NCBI RefSeq assembly: GCF_020165195.1
Contig: NZ_JAIUHR010000013.1
Span: 78,106-142,105 of the forward strand
DNA from: Mesorhizobium sp. CA14
Lineage (GTDB): Bacteria > Pseudomonadota > Alphaproteobacteria > Rhizobiales > Rhizobiaceae
DNA length: 64,000 bases
Reading direction: 5' to 3'
Below are positions 53,297-61,972 of the stretch, piece by piece. Positions within the stretch are counted from its first letter, which is position 1; each line of letters opens with the position of its first letter. Both the position numbers and the translations under genes were made by a program. The notes under the pieces were generated by a model. That model was not told the origin of the DNA and made no database searches. It worked only from the letters and a program-made list of their open reading frames with translations.

Positions 53297-54661
53297 ATGG
53301 CCGCCATGACCGCCTCCGAACTGAGCGCCATCGAAGGCCGCCATCCGCAGATATTCCAGCGGCCGGCCTATAAGCGTTTCTGGCCGCTGCTGCTGATCGC
53401 CGGCACCGTGCTCTATCTCGCCTATGCCTTGTGGTTCTTCAGCCTGCCGCAGGTGCTGCGCGAATCGCATTGGGAGCGCCTGCCGCTCTTCCTGTCGCAA
53501 TGGATCAGCTACGACCTGCAGCCGGAATTCCGGCTCGACCAGCCCGAGATCACGCCGAAATATCCGCGCTTCTCGGCGCTCGGCGAGCATCCTGATCCCG
53601 ACTGGGTGATCAAGAATCCGGACGGCACCTTCACCGTCCTGATCGACGGCCGGGACAAGTCCGTCACCTTCGACAAGATCAGGGCAACGATCGTCGCCAA
53701 CGGCCAGACGGTGCCGGTGTCGCTCACCGGCAGCAAGCCGGTGGTTACAGGTCCGGTGCCCGACTGGGTGACCGTCCACGACGACGAGGTCGTCGCCAAG
53801 ATGGGCTTTGTCGGCGAGGTGCGCGTCACCGTCGATCGCGTCAAGGTGCGCAAGCGCTTCCTCGGCTGGGCCAATTTCGTCTTCGACACCCGCTCGCCCT
53901 TCTTCGGCAAATCGGCCGGCGAGGTCATCTCGCTCATCGCCTCCGGGCCAGAGCTCAAGCCAGGCACCTCGAACCTCGCTTTGGCCGCCGACAACATCTG
54001 GAACAACGCGCAGTGGCAGCATAGCGATGTGTGGACGAAACTCCTGCAGACCATCGTCATGGCGTTTCTGGGCACGCTGCTCGGCGGCATCGTCGCCTTC
54101 CCGCTCGCCTTCTTCGCCGCCCGCAACATCACGCCGAGCGGGTTGCTCAGCCAGGTGCTGAAGCGCTTCTTCGATTTCATGCGCTCGGTCGACATGCTGA
54201 TCTGGGCGCTGTTCTTCACCCGCGCTTTCGGCCCCGGGCCGCTGGCCGGCAGCGCCGCGATCTTCTTCACCGAAATCGGTACGCTCGGCAAAACCTATTC
54301 CGAGGCGCTGGAGAACATCGACGACAAGCCGCGCGAGGGCGTGCTTTCGACCGGCGCCAACGGCTTGCTGGTGCAGCGCTACGGCGTGCTGCCGGAAGTG
54401 GTGCCGGTCTTCATCAGCCAGACGCTCTACCAGTGGGAATCCAACACCCGCGGCGCCACCATCATCGGCGCCGTCGGCGCCGGCGGCATCGGCCTGAAGC
54501 TCTGGGAAGCGATGCGCACCAATTCCAACTGGGCCAACGTCTTCTACATGGTTCTGCTGACGCTGCTCGTCGTCTTCATCTTCGACAACATCTCGAACTT
54601 CCTGCGCCGAAGGCTGAGCCGCACGCTGCACGATTACAACCGGCTGCATGCAACATCCTAA
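53297..54661 (+). CDS. phnE: PhnE-type phosphonate ABC permease 2, with large periplasmic insert
   Basis: 454 residues, longer than usual PhnE. The first membrane segment (FWPLLLIAGTVLYLAYALWFF) is followed by about 190 hydrophilic residues (about 55-245), before the family domain MAFLGTLLGGIVAFPLAFFAARNITPSG. The EAA-like loop is ENIDDKPREGVLSTGANGLLVQRYGVLPEVVP. Long second permeases are found in rhizobial phn loci. It is the last phn gene here; phnM and phnN do not follow. Confidence 0.92.
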   Translation: MAAMTASELSAIEGRHPQIFQRPAYKRFWPLLLIAGTVLYLAYALWFFSLPQVLRESHWERLPLFLSQWISYDLQPEFRLDQPEITPKYPRFSALGEHPDPDWVIKNPDGTFTVLIDGRDKSVTFDKIRATIVANGQTVPVSLTGSKPVVTGPVPDWVTVHDDEVVAKMGFVGEVRVTVDRVKVRKRFLGWANFVFDTRSPFFGKSAGEVISLIASGPELKPGTSNLALAADNIWNNAQWQHSDVWTKLLQTIVMAFLGTLLGGIVAFPLAFFAARNITPSGLLSQVLKRFFDFMRSVDMLIWALFFTRAFGPGPLAGSAAIFFTEIGTLGKTYSEALENIDDKPREGVLSTGANGLLVQRYGVLPEVVPVFISQTLYQWESNTRGATIIGAVGAGGIGLKLWEAMRTNSNWANVFYMVLLTLLVVFIFDNISNFLRRRLSRTLHDYNRLHATS

Positions 54662-54831
54662 GGGAGTCGCTTCCCGATATCCTGCTGAGCCCGATCCTGC
54701 GCGTTCACCGCTTTCCGCATTCGCTGAGCCTCGAGTAATTGCTAGGCGTGATAGGAGTTTGCCTCCACTAGCCTAGCGTCAAGGGGGTACGTTGATTATG
54801 CTTTCGTCGGATTCGACGAGGCCACGCTCAC

Positions 54832-55956
54832 ATGAATTTGTTCGAAGAACTTTTCAATATTTCAAAGAAACTCGCTGACGCGGCCAGTCCGGGCCATGAC
54901 GATGAAGTGACAAAGCCGCTTGACCTTCTTTCTGAGGCAGCCAGTGAGGTAGGACGTTCCTTTTCGGGATCGTGGCTAGGCTATCAGTCGCGAGTGTACT
55001 ACAAAGATCTGCAACCTCCGCCGCCGGGTGCAAATTTCAGCCAAGAATGGGGCCTCAAACGATTTCATTCAGGTAGCACTCTAGGCTCAAGAGGAGAGTG
55101 GCAACAATTCGATGCGGAGGACGTAAAGGGTAGAATCCGCAGTATGGCCGGAGTCCTCGATTTAAGCCCGTTTCATGAACTTGCCAAAATAGCGTCAACG
55201 ACATTTGACAGCGCCAAGTCTGAAATACTCTCGATATTGGAAACGGAAACCGGCGACGACGATCGGTTCGTCGACGCGCAGAAGCACCTTTTGGAAAAGT
55301 TGGAGCCTCTCTCACCGCCGGAAATCCAGCAGTTTTGGTCACCAAAGGGACAAATTGTGACCCGCGACATGATCGCAGCTGGGCAAGGCAACCAAGCTCC
55401 GCCTCACATTCAGATTGCGTCGGAGATAAAATCGATACGCAATTCCTTCGATATCTGCAACACGGGCTCAAAAATAGCTGCTAGGTTGGCATCACATCTT
55501 GAACGCAAAAGCAAACGAACAGCTGAGGTTGCACGGTTGGGAACAAATGTATTTATCGGTCACGGACGATCTCTTCTCTGGAGGGAGTTGAAAGATTTTG
55601 TGCACGATCGACTGAAACTTCCTTGGGATGAATTTAATCGCGTTCCCGTGGCAGGTATCACAAATATCGCGCGCTTAGCTGAAATGCTTGACGCAGCTGC
55701 TATTGCTTTCTTGGTTCTAACTGCCGAGGATGAAATGGCGGATGGGGCGATGCAAGCCAGAATGAACGTCGTCCATGAGGCAGGATTATTTCAAGGACGG
55801 CTTGGATTCACAAAGGCAATTTTACTCCTTGAGGAAGGATGCGCTGAGTTCAGTAATGTTCAAGGACTTGGCCAGATTAGATTCCCAAAGGGTAAGATCT
55901 CCGCCTCTTTCGAAGAAATTCGTAGAGTAGTAGAAAGAGAAGGGTTGCTCACCTAG
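54832..55956 (+). CDS. TIR-like (CAP12/Pycsar-effector type) nucleotide-binding protein, accessory
   Basis: 374 residues. The C-terminal part (about 238-372) has the TIR-like layout: TNVFIGHGRSLLWRELKDFV (strand, then helix), AIAFLVLTAEDEMAD, and RMNVVHEAGLFQGRLG with Glu316 as likely catalytic residue, then AILLLEEG. This family includes NAD-degrading effectors of CBASS/Pycsar-type phage defence. The N-terminal 230 residues match nothing I recognise and may sense or oligomerise. The gene is much AT-richer than the flanking genes. Its end overlaps the neighbour's end by eight bases. No cyclase, ThsB-like or other partner is adjacent, so it would be a one-gene system, or an orphan. Confidence 0.7.
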   Translation: MNLFEELFNISKKLADAASPGHDDEVTKPLDLLSEAASEVGRSFSGSWLGYQSRVYYKDLQPPPPGANFSQEWGLKRFHSGSTLGSRGEWQQFDAEDVKGRIRSMAGVLDLSPFHELAKIASTTFDSAKSEILSILETETGDDDRFVDAQKHLLEKLEPLSPPEIQQFWSPKGQIVTRDMIAAGQGNQAPPHIQIASEIKSIRNSFDICNTGSKIAARLASHLERKSKRTAEVARLGTNVFIGHGRSLLWRELKDFVHDRLKLPWDEFNRVPVAGITNIARLAEMLDAAAIAFLVLTAEDEMADGAMQARMNVVHEAGLFQGRLGFTKAILLLEEGCAEFSNVQGLGQIRFPKGKISASFEEIRRVVEREGLLT

Positions 55957-56839
55957 ATACTTCGCCAGGGACCCGACGCGTGAGGTTTGCCTTCTTCCAC
56001 CCCTCCCTGATGTGCCGATATCCCTCGCGATAAACCGCCTCCGGGCTCTCCGCGAAATCCCGCCACACCTTCGTCGCCGCCGCCAAATCCTTCAGTGAGC
56101 GTCCGAAGGATTCGATCGTCAGCCAGTCGTCGTAACCGCTCTTTCGGATGGCGGAAAAAGTCTCCTTCCACGGGATATTGCCGCGCCCCGGCACGCCGCG
56201 GTCGTTCTCCGAAATATGGATATGGACGACATTGCGGCGATGCTTCGTATAGGCGCCGATCGGGTCGGCCTCCTCGATATTGGCATGAAACGTGTCGTAC
56301 ATCGCCTTGATATGCGGCCGGTCGATCGCGTCGACATGTTCCGACAGGTCGGCCATGGTGTTGACGAGATAGCATTCGAAGCGGTTGAGCGCTTCCAACC
56401 CAATGGTCACGCCTCTCTTGCCGGCATGGTCGCCGATCGCGCGTTGCGAGGCGACCGAGCGCTTCTTTTCGGCGGTAGTCGGCCCGCTGCCGGAAAAGGC
56501 GCCGAGTGTCGAATGCAGCGGCCCGCTGAGGGTATCCGCGCCCAGGGCCGCGCTGCAGTCGATCGCCCATTTCATATAGTCGATGCCGGCCTTGCGGGTC
56601 GCCGCATCCGGCGAGATCAGGTTCATCGCCGGATCGCCCATGGCCGAGACCGCGGTACGCTCCAGCCCGATGCGGTCGAGCATCTCGCCCAACTTCTTGT
56701 AGTCGTCGGGCGCGCCCGCGAAGACCGGTATCTCGACGCCGTGGAAACCGGTCGCCTTGATGTCCTTCAGCAGCGCCTCGTGCTTCTTCGAGACGCTGGT
56801 GGTCCACAAGAACATGCACATGCCGATTTTCATCGACAT
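55949..56839 (-). CDS. Ketose 3-epimerase-like sugar isomerase (D-tagatose/D-psicose 3-epimerase family)
   Basis: 296 residues, a TIM barrel. Likely metal ligands follow the tagatose 3-epimerase pattern: Glu in GLEALNRFE, Asp in MYDTFHANIEE, His in VHIHISENDRGVPG and Glu in LTIESFG. The ENDRGVPGRGNIPW stretch is very like ketose 3-epimerases. The start MSMKIGMCMF at 56839 (or 56833) has GGGAGGGG upstream. It is the last gene of a minus-strand unit with the Gfo/Idh/MocA gene; a repeat region lies between. Substrate unproven. Confidence 0.82.
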   Translation of the reverse strand: MSMKIGMCMFLWTTSVSKKHEALLKDIKATGFHGVEIPVFAGAPDDYKKLGEMLDRIGLERTAVSAMGDPAMNLISPDAATRKAGIDYMKWAIDCSAALGADTLSGPLHSTLGAFSGSGPTTAEKKRSVASQRAIGDHAGKRGVTIGLEALNRFECYLVNTMADLSEHVDAIDRPHIKAMYDTFHANIEEADPIGAYTKHRRNVVHIHISENDRGVPGRGNIPWKETFSAIRKSGYDDWLTIESFGRSLKDLAAATKVWRDFAESPEAVYREGYRHIREGWKKANLTRRVPGEVSR

Positions 56840-56879
56840 CCCCCTCCCCAACTTGCGGCCAGCCATTTGCGTTGGCGGG

Positions 56880-57050
56880 CCACACTCCCCCTCATCCGGC
56901 CGCTCCGCGGCCACCTTCTCCCCGAGGGGAGAAGAGGTCGGCGCCGGCGTTGCTTGTCTCCTCTCCCCCTTGGGGAGAGGTCGGATTGCCCCGAATTGCT
57001 CTTCGCAATTCGGCTGGCAATCCGGGGGACTCGCTTGGACGACGCAGCTG
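56880..57050. repeat. Short GC-rich palindromes between epimerase and oxidoreductase genes
   Basis: The gap holds CTTCTCCCC-GAG-GGGAGAAG, CTCTCCCCCTTGGGGAGAG and CCGAATTGC-TCTTC-GCAATTCGG, all perfect or near-perfect small palindromes. Together they look like a degenerate mosaic of the longer repeats at 43019 and 58262. Confidence 0.65.
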
Positions 57051-57053
57051 TCC

Positions 57054-58241
57054 CTACAGCTTCGTCCAGGCCCCGTTTTTCTTCGACGACTTCACGCAGG
57101 CCTCGATGAAGGCCATGCCTTCGACGCCGTCGGCGACAGTCGGGAAGACCACATCCTTAGCCGGCTTGCCGCCTTTCCGGCGCGCCGCCCGGATGGCGCG
57201 GGCCGCTTCCTGGTAGATGTTGGCAAAACCTTCGAGATAGCCCTCCGGATGACCAGACGGCACGCGGCTGACGCGCGCCGCCACGGGCATTGCTCCAGCG
57301 CCGGCACGCGTCAAAAGCTGCTTCGGCTGGCCGAACGGCGTGTACCAGAGATAGTTCGGGTCTGCCTGCACCCATTCCAGCCCGCCCTTGGTGCCGTAGA
57401 TGCGCAGCTTCAGCCCGTTCTCGTGGCCGGGCGCCACCTGGCTTGCCCAGATCATGCCCTTGGCCGGATGCTTGTTGCCGACCGGCTTGAAGCGCAGCAT
57501 CACGTTGACATTATCGTCGAGCTGGCGCCCCGGCACGAAGGCGTCGAGATCGGCTGACAGCGTATCGAGCTCAAGTCCCGAGACGAAGCGAGCCAGGTTA
57601 TAGGCATGCGTGCCGATGTCGCCGAGCGCGCCGCCGGCGCCGGCCTGCTTGGGGTCGGAGCGCCAGGAGGCCTGCTTCTGGCCGGTGGCGGCAAGGTCCT
57701 CGGTCAGCCAGTCCTGCGGATATTCCGACTGCACGATGCGGATATCGCCGAGCATGCCCTTGGCCACCATCTCGCGTGCCTGCCGGATCATCGGATAGGC
57801 GGTGTAGTTGTGGGTCAGCACGAACACCTTGCCGGTCTTTTCGACCAGGTCGGCGAGCTTTTTCGCCTCGGCCAGCGAGGTCGCCAGCGGCTTGTCGCAG
57901 ATGACATGGATGCCTGCCTCGAGGAAGGCTTTCGCCGCCGGCACATGGACGTTGTTTGGCGTCACGATCGCCACCGCCTCGATGCCGTCCGGACGCTTGG
58001 CTTCGGCCTTGGCCATCTCGGCATAGGAGCTGTAGCCGCGCTCCGGATCGAGCCCGAGTTCGGCGGCCGACGCCTTGGCCTTCGCCGGATCCGACGATAG
58101 CGCGCCGGCCACCAGCACGAAATCATTGTCCATGCGCGCCGCGATGCGATGCACCGCGCCGATGAAGGCGCCCTGCCCGCCGCCAACCATGCCATAGCGG
58201 ATGGGGCCGCCTCCCGCTTCCGACTTCGATGCGCCGACCAT
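57054..58241 (-). CDS. Gfo/Idh/MocA family oxidoreductase
   Basis: 395 residues. Rossmann motif YGMVGGGQGAFIGAVHRIAA, the conserved Lys in HVICDKPLATSLAEA, and GALGDIGTHAYNLARFVSG, which carries the catalytic Asp/His. It probably oxidises or reduces a sugar or inositol hydroxyl. The ATG at 58241 is used. It is flanked by the epimerase and the TIM-barrel isomerase, each across a repeat-filled gap, and is likely in the same catabolic unit. Substrate unknown. Confidence 0.87.
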   Translation of the reverse strand: MVGASKSEAGGGPIRYGMVGGGQGAFIGAVHRIAARMDNDFVLVAGALSSDPAKAKASAAELGLDPERGYSSYAEMAKAEAKRPDGIEAVAIVTPNNVHVPAAKAFLEAGIHVICDKPLATSLAEAKKLADLVEKTGKVFVLTHNYTAYPMIRQAREMVAKGMLGDIRIVQSEYPQDWLTEDLAATGQKQASWRSDPKQAGAGGALGDIGTHAYNLARFVSGLELDTLSADLDAFVPGRQLDDNVNVMLRFKPVGNKHPAKGMIWASQVAPGHENGLKLRIYGTKGGLEWVQADPNYLWYTPFGQPKQLLTRAGAGAMPVAARVSRVPSGHPEGYLEGFANIYQEAARAIRAARRKGGKPAKDVVFPTVADGVEGMAFIEACVKSSKKNGAWTKL

Positions 58242-58261
58242 TTTTGTCCCTCCTGTCTGAG

Positions 58262-58397
58262 ATACCCCTTCCCCTCCCTGAGGGGAGGGTGGCCCGCAGG
58301 GCCGGGTGGGGTCGGTAGGTGCCGAGCTCTACGCCCGGCGACCCCTCCCCGATCCGCTGCGCCGATCGACCCTCCCTTCAAGGGGGAGGGAAGGCAA
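58262..58397. repeat. GC-rich palindromic repeat between oxidoreductase and isomerase genes
   Basis: The left end (CCTTCCCCTCCCTGAGGGGAGGGT) and the right end (ACCCTCCCTTCAAGG, then GGGAGGGAAGG) are imperfect inverted copies; GGCCCGCAGGGCC lies inside the left half. It fills the gap between two minus-strand genes. Confidence 0.7.
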
Positions 58398-58400
58398 GCG

Positions 58401-59456
58401 TCAAATCCCCATCATCGCGCGCAGCAGCTTCTTGTCAGTCGTGCCGGCGGCGAAATCATCGAAGGCTTTCTCGGTTACCCGGATGATGTGATGCTGGATG
58501 AAAGGCGCGCCTTCGGCCGCTCCGTCCTCGGGATGCTTCAGGCAGCACTCCCATTCCAGCACCGCCCATGAATCGTAATTATATTGGGTGAGCTTGGAGA
58601 AGATGCCGCCGAAATCCACCTGGCCGTCGCCAAGCGAGCGGAAGCGGCCTGCCCGGTTCACCCAGCCCTGGTAGCCGGAATAGACGCCCTGCCGCCCGGT
58701 CGGGTTGAACTCGGCGTCCTTGACGTGGAACGCCTTGATCCGCTCGTGATAGATGTCGATGAATTCCAGATAGTCGAGTTGCTGCAAGAGGAAGTGCGAC
58801 GGGTCGTAGTTGATGTTGCAGCGCTTATGGCCTCCGACCGCGTCGAGGAACATTTCGAAGGTCGCGCCGTCGAACACGTCCTCTGAGGGATGGATCTCGT
58901 AGCCGACATCGACGCCATTGTCCTCATAGACATCGAGGATCGGCTTCCAGCGTTTGCCGAGCTCACCGAAGGCTTCCTCGATCAATCCGGCCGGCCTCTG
59001 CGGGAAGGGATAGAGATAAGGGAAAGCCAGCGAGCCGGTGAACGAGACCGAGGCCTTCAGCCCGAGATTGCGCGATGCCTTGGCGCCGAACTCCATCTGT
59101 TCGACAGCCCATTTCTGCCGCGCCTTCGGGTTGTTGTGCACCTCGGCCGGCGCGAAGCCATCCATCTGCGCGTCATACGCGGGATGCACCGCCACTAGTT
59201 GGCCCTGCAGATGCGTCGACAATTCGGTGATCTCGATGCCGGCGTCGGCGCAGATGCCTTTCACCTCGTCGCAATAGGCCTTCGACGACGCCGCTTTCTT
59301 GAGGTCGAACAGGCGCGCGTCCCAGGTCGGGATCTGCACGCCCTTGTAGCCCAGCCCTGCCGCCCATTTGGTGATCGAAGCCAGTGAATTGAACGGCGCG
59401 GCGTCGCCCGCGAACTGCGCCAGAAACAGGCCGGGACCCTTCATCGTCATGGGCAT
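58401..59456 (-). CDS. Sugar phosphate isomerase/epimerase (Xyl-isomerase-like TIM barrel)
   Basis: 351 residues. Barrel with likely metal ligands in VGYEIHPSEDVFDG (Glu, His), NINYDPSHFLLQQ (Asp, His), IKAFHVKDAEF (His) and VLEWECC (Glu). Close relatives occur with Gfo/Idh/MocA dehydrogenases in rhizobial sugar loci. The start at 59456 was picked because GGAGG lies six bases upstream; ATGs at 59462 and 59450 are near. First gene of the minus-strand unit, read from the regulated region 59457-59856. Confidence 0.83.
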   Translation of the reverse strand: MPMTMKGPGLFLAQFAGDAAPFNSLASITKWAAGLGYKGVQIPTWDARLFDLKKAASSKAYCDEVKGICADAGIEITELSTHLQGQLVAVHPAYDAQMDGFAPAEVHNNPKARQKWAVEQMEFGAKASRNLGLKASVSFTGSLAFPYLYPFPQRPAGLIEEAFGELGKRWKPILDVYEDNGVDVGYEIHPSEDVFDGATFEMFLDAVGGHKRCNINYDPSHFLLQQLDYLEFIDIYHERIKAFHVKDAEFNPTGRQGVYSGYQGWVNRAGRFRSLGDGQVDFGGIFSKLTQYNYDSWAVLEWECCLKHPEDGAAEGAPFIQHHIIRVTEKAFDDFAAGTTDKKLLRAMMGI

Positions 59457-59856
59457 CGGCATCCTCCCTCGTTTGTTTTCGCGACCAAGCATAGCGCCGA
59501 TTGAAGTGAGGGCCAGCCTGTTTGGTCAATCCTGTCGGCGTCCATGCGTTGCGCCATTCTGGTATTACCAAATCCCGGAATTCGGTCAAGCGGCCGAAAA
59601 CCGCTAATGCGAGGCGAACTTCCAAACAGACAAGCGAAATAAGCTCATAAAATCAGATTATTGCTTGGTCGATAGAGCTTCAGCCGCCCACTTCTTGCTG
59701 CGCATTAAAATTTGCTGTAGAGGTCATGGCAGGCCCAATTGGTCGAACCAGTTTGGAGGAAAATGCTGGCAACGCCTTGGGGAGGAAATCATGCGGCCAC
59801 CTCTGCCGGAGGCGCCGCGGCAAAATGTGACAGGCGAATTCTGGGAAGGATAGACC
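59457..59856. promoter_or_regulatory. Divergent control region with two FadR-type operator matches
   Basis: 400 bases between the divergent isomerase genes, AT-richer than average. TGGTATTACCA (59560-59570) and TGGTCGAACCA (59740-59750) both fit the FadR-subfamily GntR consensus TxGTxxxACxA exactly, one nearer each side. A FadR-type regulator gene lies in the plus-strand unit at 61973. No other gene or RNA is apparent. Confidence 0.6.
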
Positions 59857-60744
59857 ATGCATCTTTCGACGCACAATTGGATGCGGGCGGAGCCGCTGGA
59901 GGTGACGCTCAAGCGCATCAAGAAATTCGGCTACGAATCGATCGAGATTTCCGGCGAGCCTGAGCAGTACAAGACCAAGGAGACGCGCGCGCTCCTGAAG
60001 GAGCACGGCATTCGCTGCTGGGGTTCGGTGACGCTGATGCTCGGCGAACGCAACCTCGCCGCCAAGGACCAGGGCCAGCGCGAGCGGTCCGTCCAATACG
60101 TCAAGGACGTGCTCACCATGGTGAGCGAGCTTGACGGCGAGATCATCACGCTTGTGCCCGCGACAGTCGGCAAGGTCGTGCCGGACGGCACCGAGGCGGA
60201 GGAATGGGGCTGGGTGGTCGACGCCACGCGCGAATGCTTCACCCACGCCAAGAAGGTCGGCGTCAGGATCGCCGTCGAGCCGCTCAACCGCTTCGAGACC
60301 TATCTCTTCAACCGCGGCGCGCAGGCGCTGGCGCTCGCCGATGCGGTGAGCCCCGAGTGCGGCGTCTGCCTCGACGCCTATCACATCCACATGGAGGAAT
60401 TTAACGTCTATGACGCGATCCGTCAGGTCGGAAAGCGCCTGTTCGATTTCCATGTCGCCGACAACAACCGCTTCGCCGCCGGTCTTGGCCAGATCGACTG
60501 GCCGAAGATCGTGCGCACGCTGAAGGAAGTCGGCTATGACGGCGCGCTGACCAACGAGTTCGTTGCGCCCGTCGACCGCACGCCGGCGGCGCCCTATCCG
60601 GAGATGGTCGAGCGCAATCCGGTCGACATCTCGCCCGAGCAGCTCAAATTCATCCAGGACCACGGCTCCAGCGTGCTCACGGAAAAATTCTACACCGACC
60701 AGATGCGCATCACCGCGGAAACGCTGCTGCCGCTGATCAAGTAG
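59857..60744 (+). CDS. Sugar phosphate isomerase/epimerase (hydroxypyruvate/ketose epimerase-like)
   Basis: 295 residues, TIM barrel. Candidate ligands: Glu in AVEPLNRFETYLFN, Asp/His in CLDAYHIHMEEFN, His in FDFHVADNNR and Glu in ALTNEFVAP. The pattern is that of ketose 3-epimerases and related isomerases. First gene of the plus-strand unit followed by an enolase-superfamily dehydratase, a regulator and a hydroxyacid dehydrogenase, suggesting a sugar-acid route. Start MHLSTHNWMRAEP at 59857 follows GGAAGGATAGACC. Confidence 0.83.
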   Translation: MHLSTHNWMRAEPLEVTLKRIKKFGYESIEISGEPEQYKTKETRALLKEHGIRCWGSVTLMLGERNLAAKDQGQRERSVQYVKDVLTMVSELDGEIITLVPATVGKVVPDGTEAEEWGWVVDATRECFTHAKKVGVRIAVEPLNRFETYLFNRGAQALALADAVSPECGVCLDAYHIHMEEFNVYDAIRQVGKRLFDFHVADNNRFAAGLGQIDWPKIVRTLKEVGYDGALTNEFVAPVDRTPAAPYPEMVERNPVDISPEQLKFIQDHGSSVLTEKFYTDQMRITAETLLPLIK

Positions 60745-60800
60745 GCCTCCGATTGAAACCTGTCCCTTCCACCGGTGGGCGGAGGGGCCGAAGGGACAAA

Positions 60801-61970
60801 ATGCGCATCAAAAGCGTCCAGGCCTGGTGGGTTCGTATCCCGATCGAAGTCGCGAAGCAGCATCGCAGCGACTTCGGTCAGGTGACGACGTTCGACGCCG
60901 CTATTCTGCGCATCGACACCGACGACGGCCTTGTCGGTTGGGGCGAGGGCAAGAACGCCGCCGGCAGCGCCGGCAGCTATGGCGCGCTCGTCCATATGCT
61001 CAACCATGAGATCGGCCCGCAGCTCATCGGCCGCGACCCGGCCGACATCGGCATCATCTGGGAAATGCTCTATAACGGCGTGCGGCATGAGACGGCCGCA
61101 CATGCCGGCCATGCCATGCCGCAGCTGGCGCGGCGCGGCATGAGCGTGGCGGCGATCAGTGCGGTCGACATCGCGCTCTGGGACATCCTCGGCAAGTCGC
61201 TCGGACAGCCGGTGTGGCGGCTGCTCGGCGGCCGCAAGGTCGAGCGCATGCAGGCCTATGCCTCGGGCGGCTGGGCCGCGGCCGATGCGATCGGCGAGCA
61301 GTTGAAATCATACATCGCCAAAGGCGGCTTCAAGGCGCTGAAGATGCGCATCGGCGCCATGGATGGCGCCCCTCATGTGTCGGCTGCGCGCGTGCGCGCC
61401 GCGAAGCAGGCGATCGGGCCGGATGTCGATCTGATGGTCGACGCGCACGGCACCTACACCGTCGCCGAGGCCAAGCGCTTCATCAAGCTCACCGCCGATC
61501 TCGACCTTGCCTGGTTCGAGGAACCGGTGGTTGCCGATGACAAGCCGGGCATGGCCGAGGTGCGTGCCTCGGGCTCGACGCCGATCGCCACCGGCGAGAG
61601 CGAGGCGACACGCTACGCCTTCCGCGATCTGGCGGTGCTGAAGTCGGCCGACATCTTGCAGCCGGATCCTGCCTTCTGCGGCGGCATCAGCGAGGCGATG
61701 AAGATCGGCACCATCGCCAGCGCCTTCAACCTGCGCTTCGCGCCGCATCTGTGGGCGGGCGCGCCCTGCTTCTTTGCCGGGCTGCATGTGTGTGCCGCCT
61801 CGCCCGCCAGCTTCATCATCGAATATTCGCTCGGCGCCAACCCGATGATCCACGACCTGGTCGAGGAGACTGTCGAAGCGAAGGACGGTATGATAGCGAT
61901 CCCTGAAAAGCCCGGCTTGGGATTCACCATCTCCGAGCGATACCTGGAGGCGCACGCGCAACGTATCTGA
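60801..61970 (+). CDS. Enolase superfamily sugar-acid dehydratase/racemase (mandelate racemase group)
   Basis: 389 residues. Capping domain (1-120) and barrel with a KxR catalytic motif (LKMRIG), metal ligands in LMVDAHG (Asp), WFEEPV (Glu) and IATGESE (Glu), then LQPDPAF and the base His in FAPHLWAG. This is the mandelate racemase/sugar-acid dehydratase arrangement. It probably dehydrates a sugar acid to a 2-keto-3-deoxy acid. The start MRIKSVQAWW at 60801 follows AAGGGA. It is 57 bases after the epimerase and 3 before the regulator gene. Confidence 0.88.
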   Translation: MRIKSVQAWWVRIPIEVAKQHRSDFGQVTTFDAAILRIDTDDGLVGWGEGKNAAGSAGSYGALVHMLNHEIGPQLIGRDPADIGIIWEMLYNGVRHETAAHAGHAMPQLARRGMSVAAISAVDIALWDILGKSLGQPVWRLLGGRKVERMQAYASGGWAAADAIGEQLKSYIAKGGFKALKMRIGAMDGAPHVSAARVRAAKQAIGPDVDLMVDAHGTYTVAEAKRFIKLTADLDLAWFEEPVVADDKPGMAEVRASGSTPIATGESEATRYAFRDLAVLKSADILQPDPAFCGGISEAMKIGTIASAFNLRFAPHLWAGAPCFFAGLHVCAASPASFIIEYSLGANPMIHDLVEETVEAKDGMIAIPEKPGLGFTISERYLEAHAQRI

Positions 61971-61972
61971 CG

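Noticed and set aside
54832..55956. Part of a complete CBASS, Pycsar or Thoeris system
   Set aside because: No cyclase, ThsB-type TIR or ancillary gene lies next to it; both neighbours are metabolic genes.
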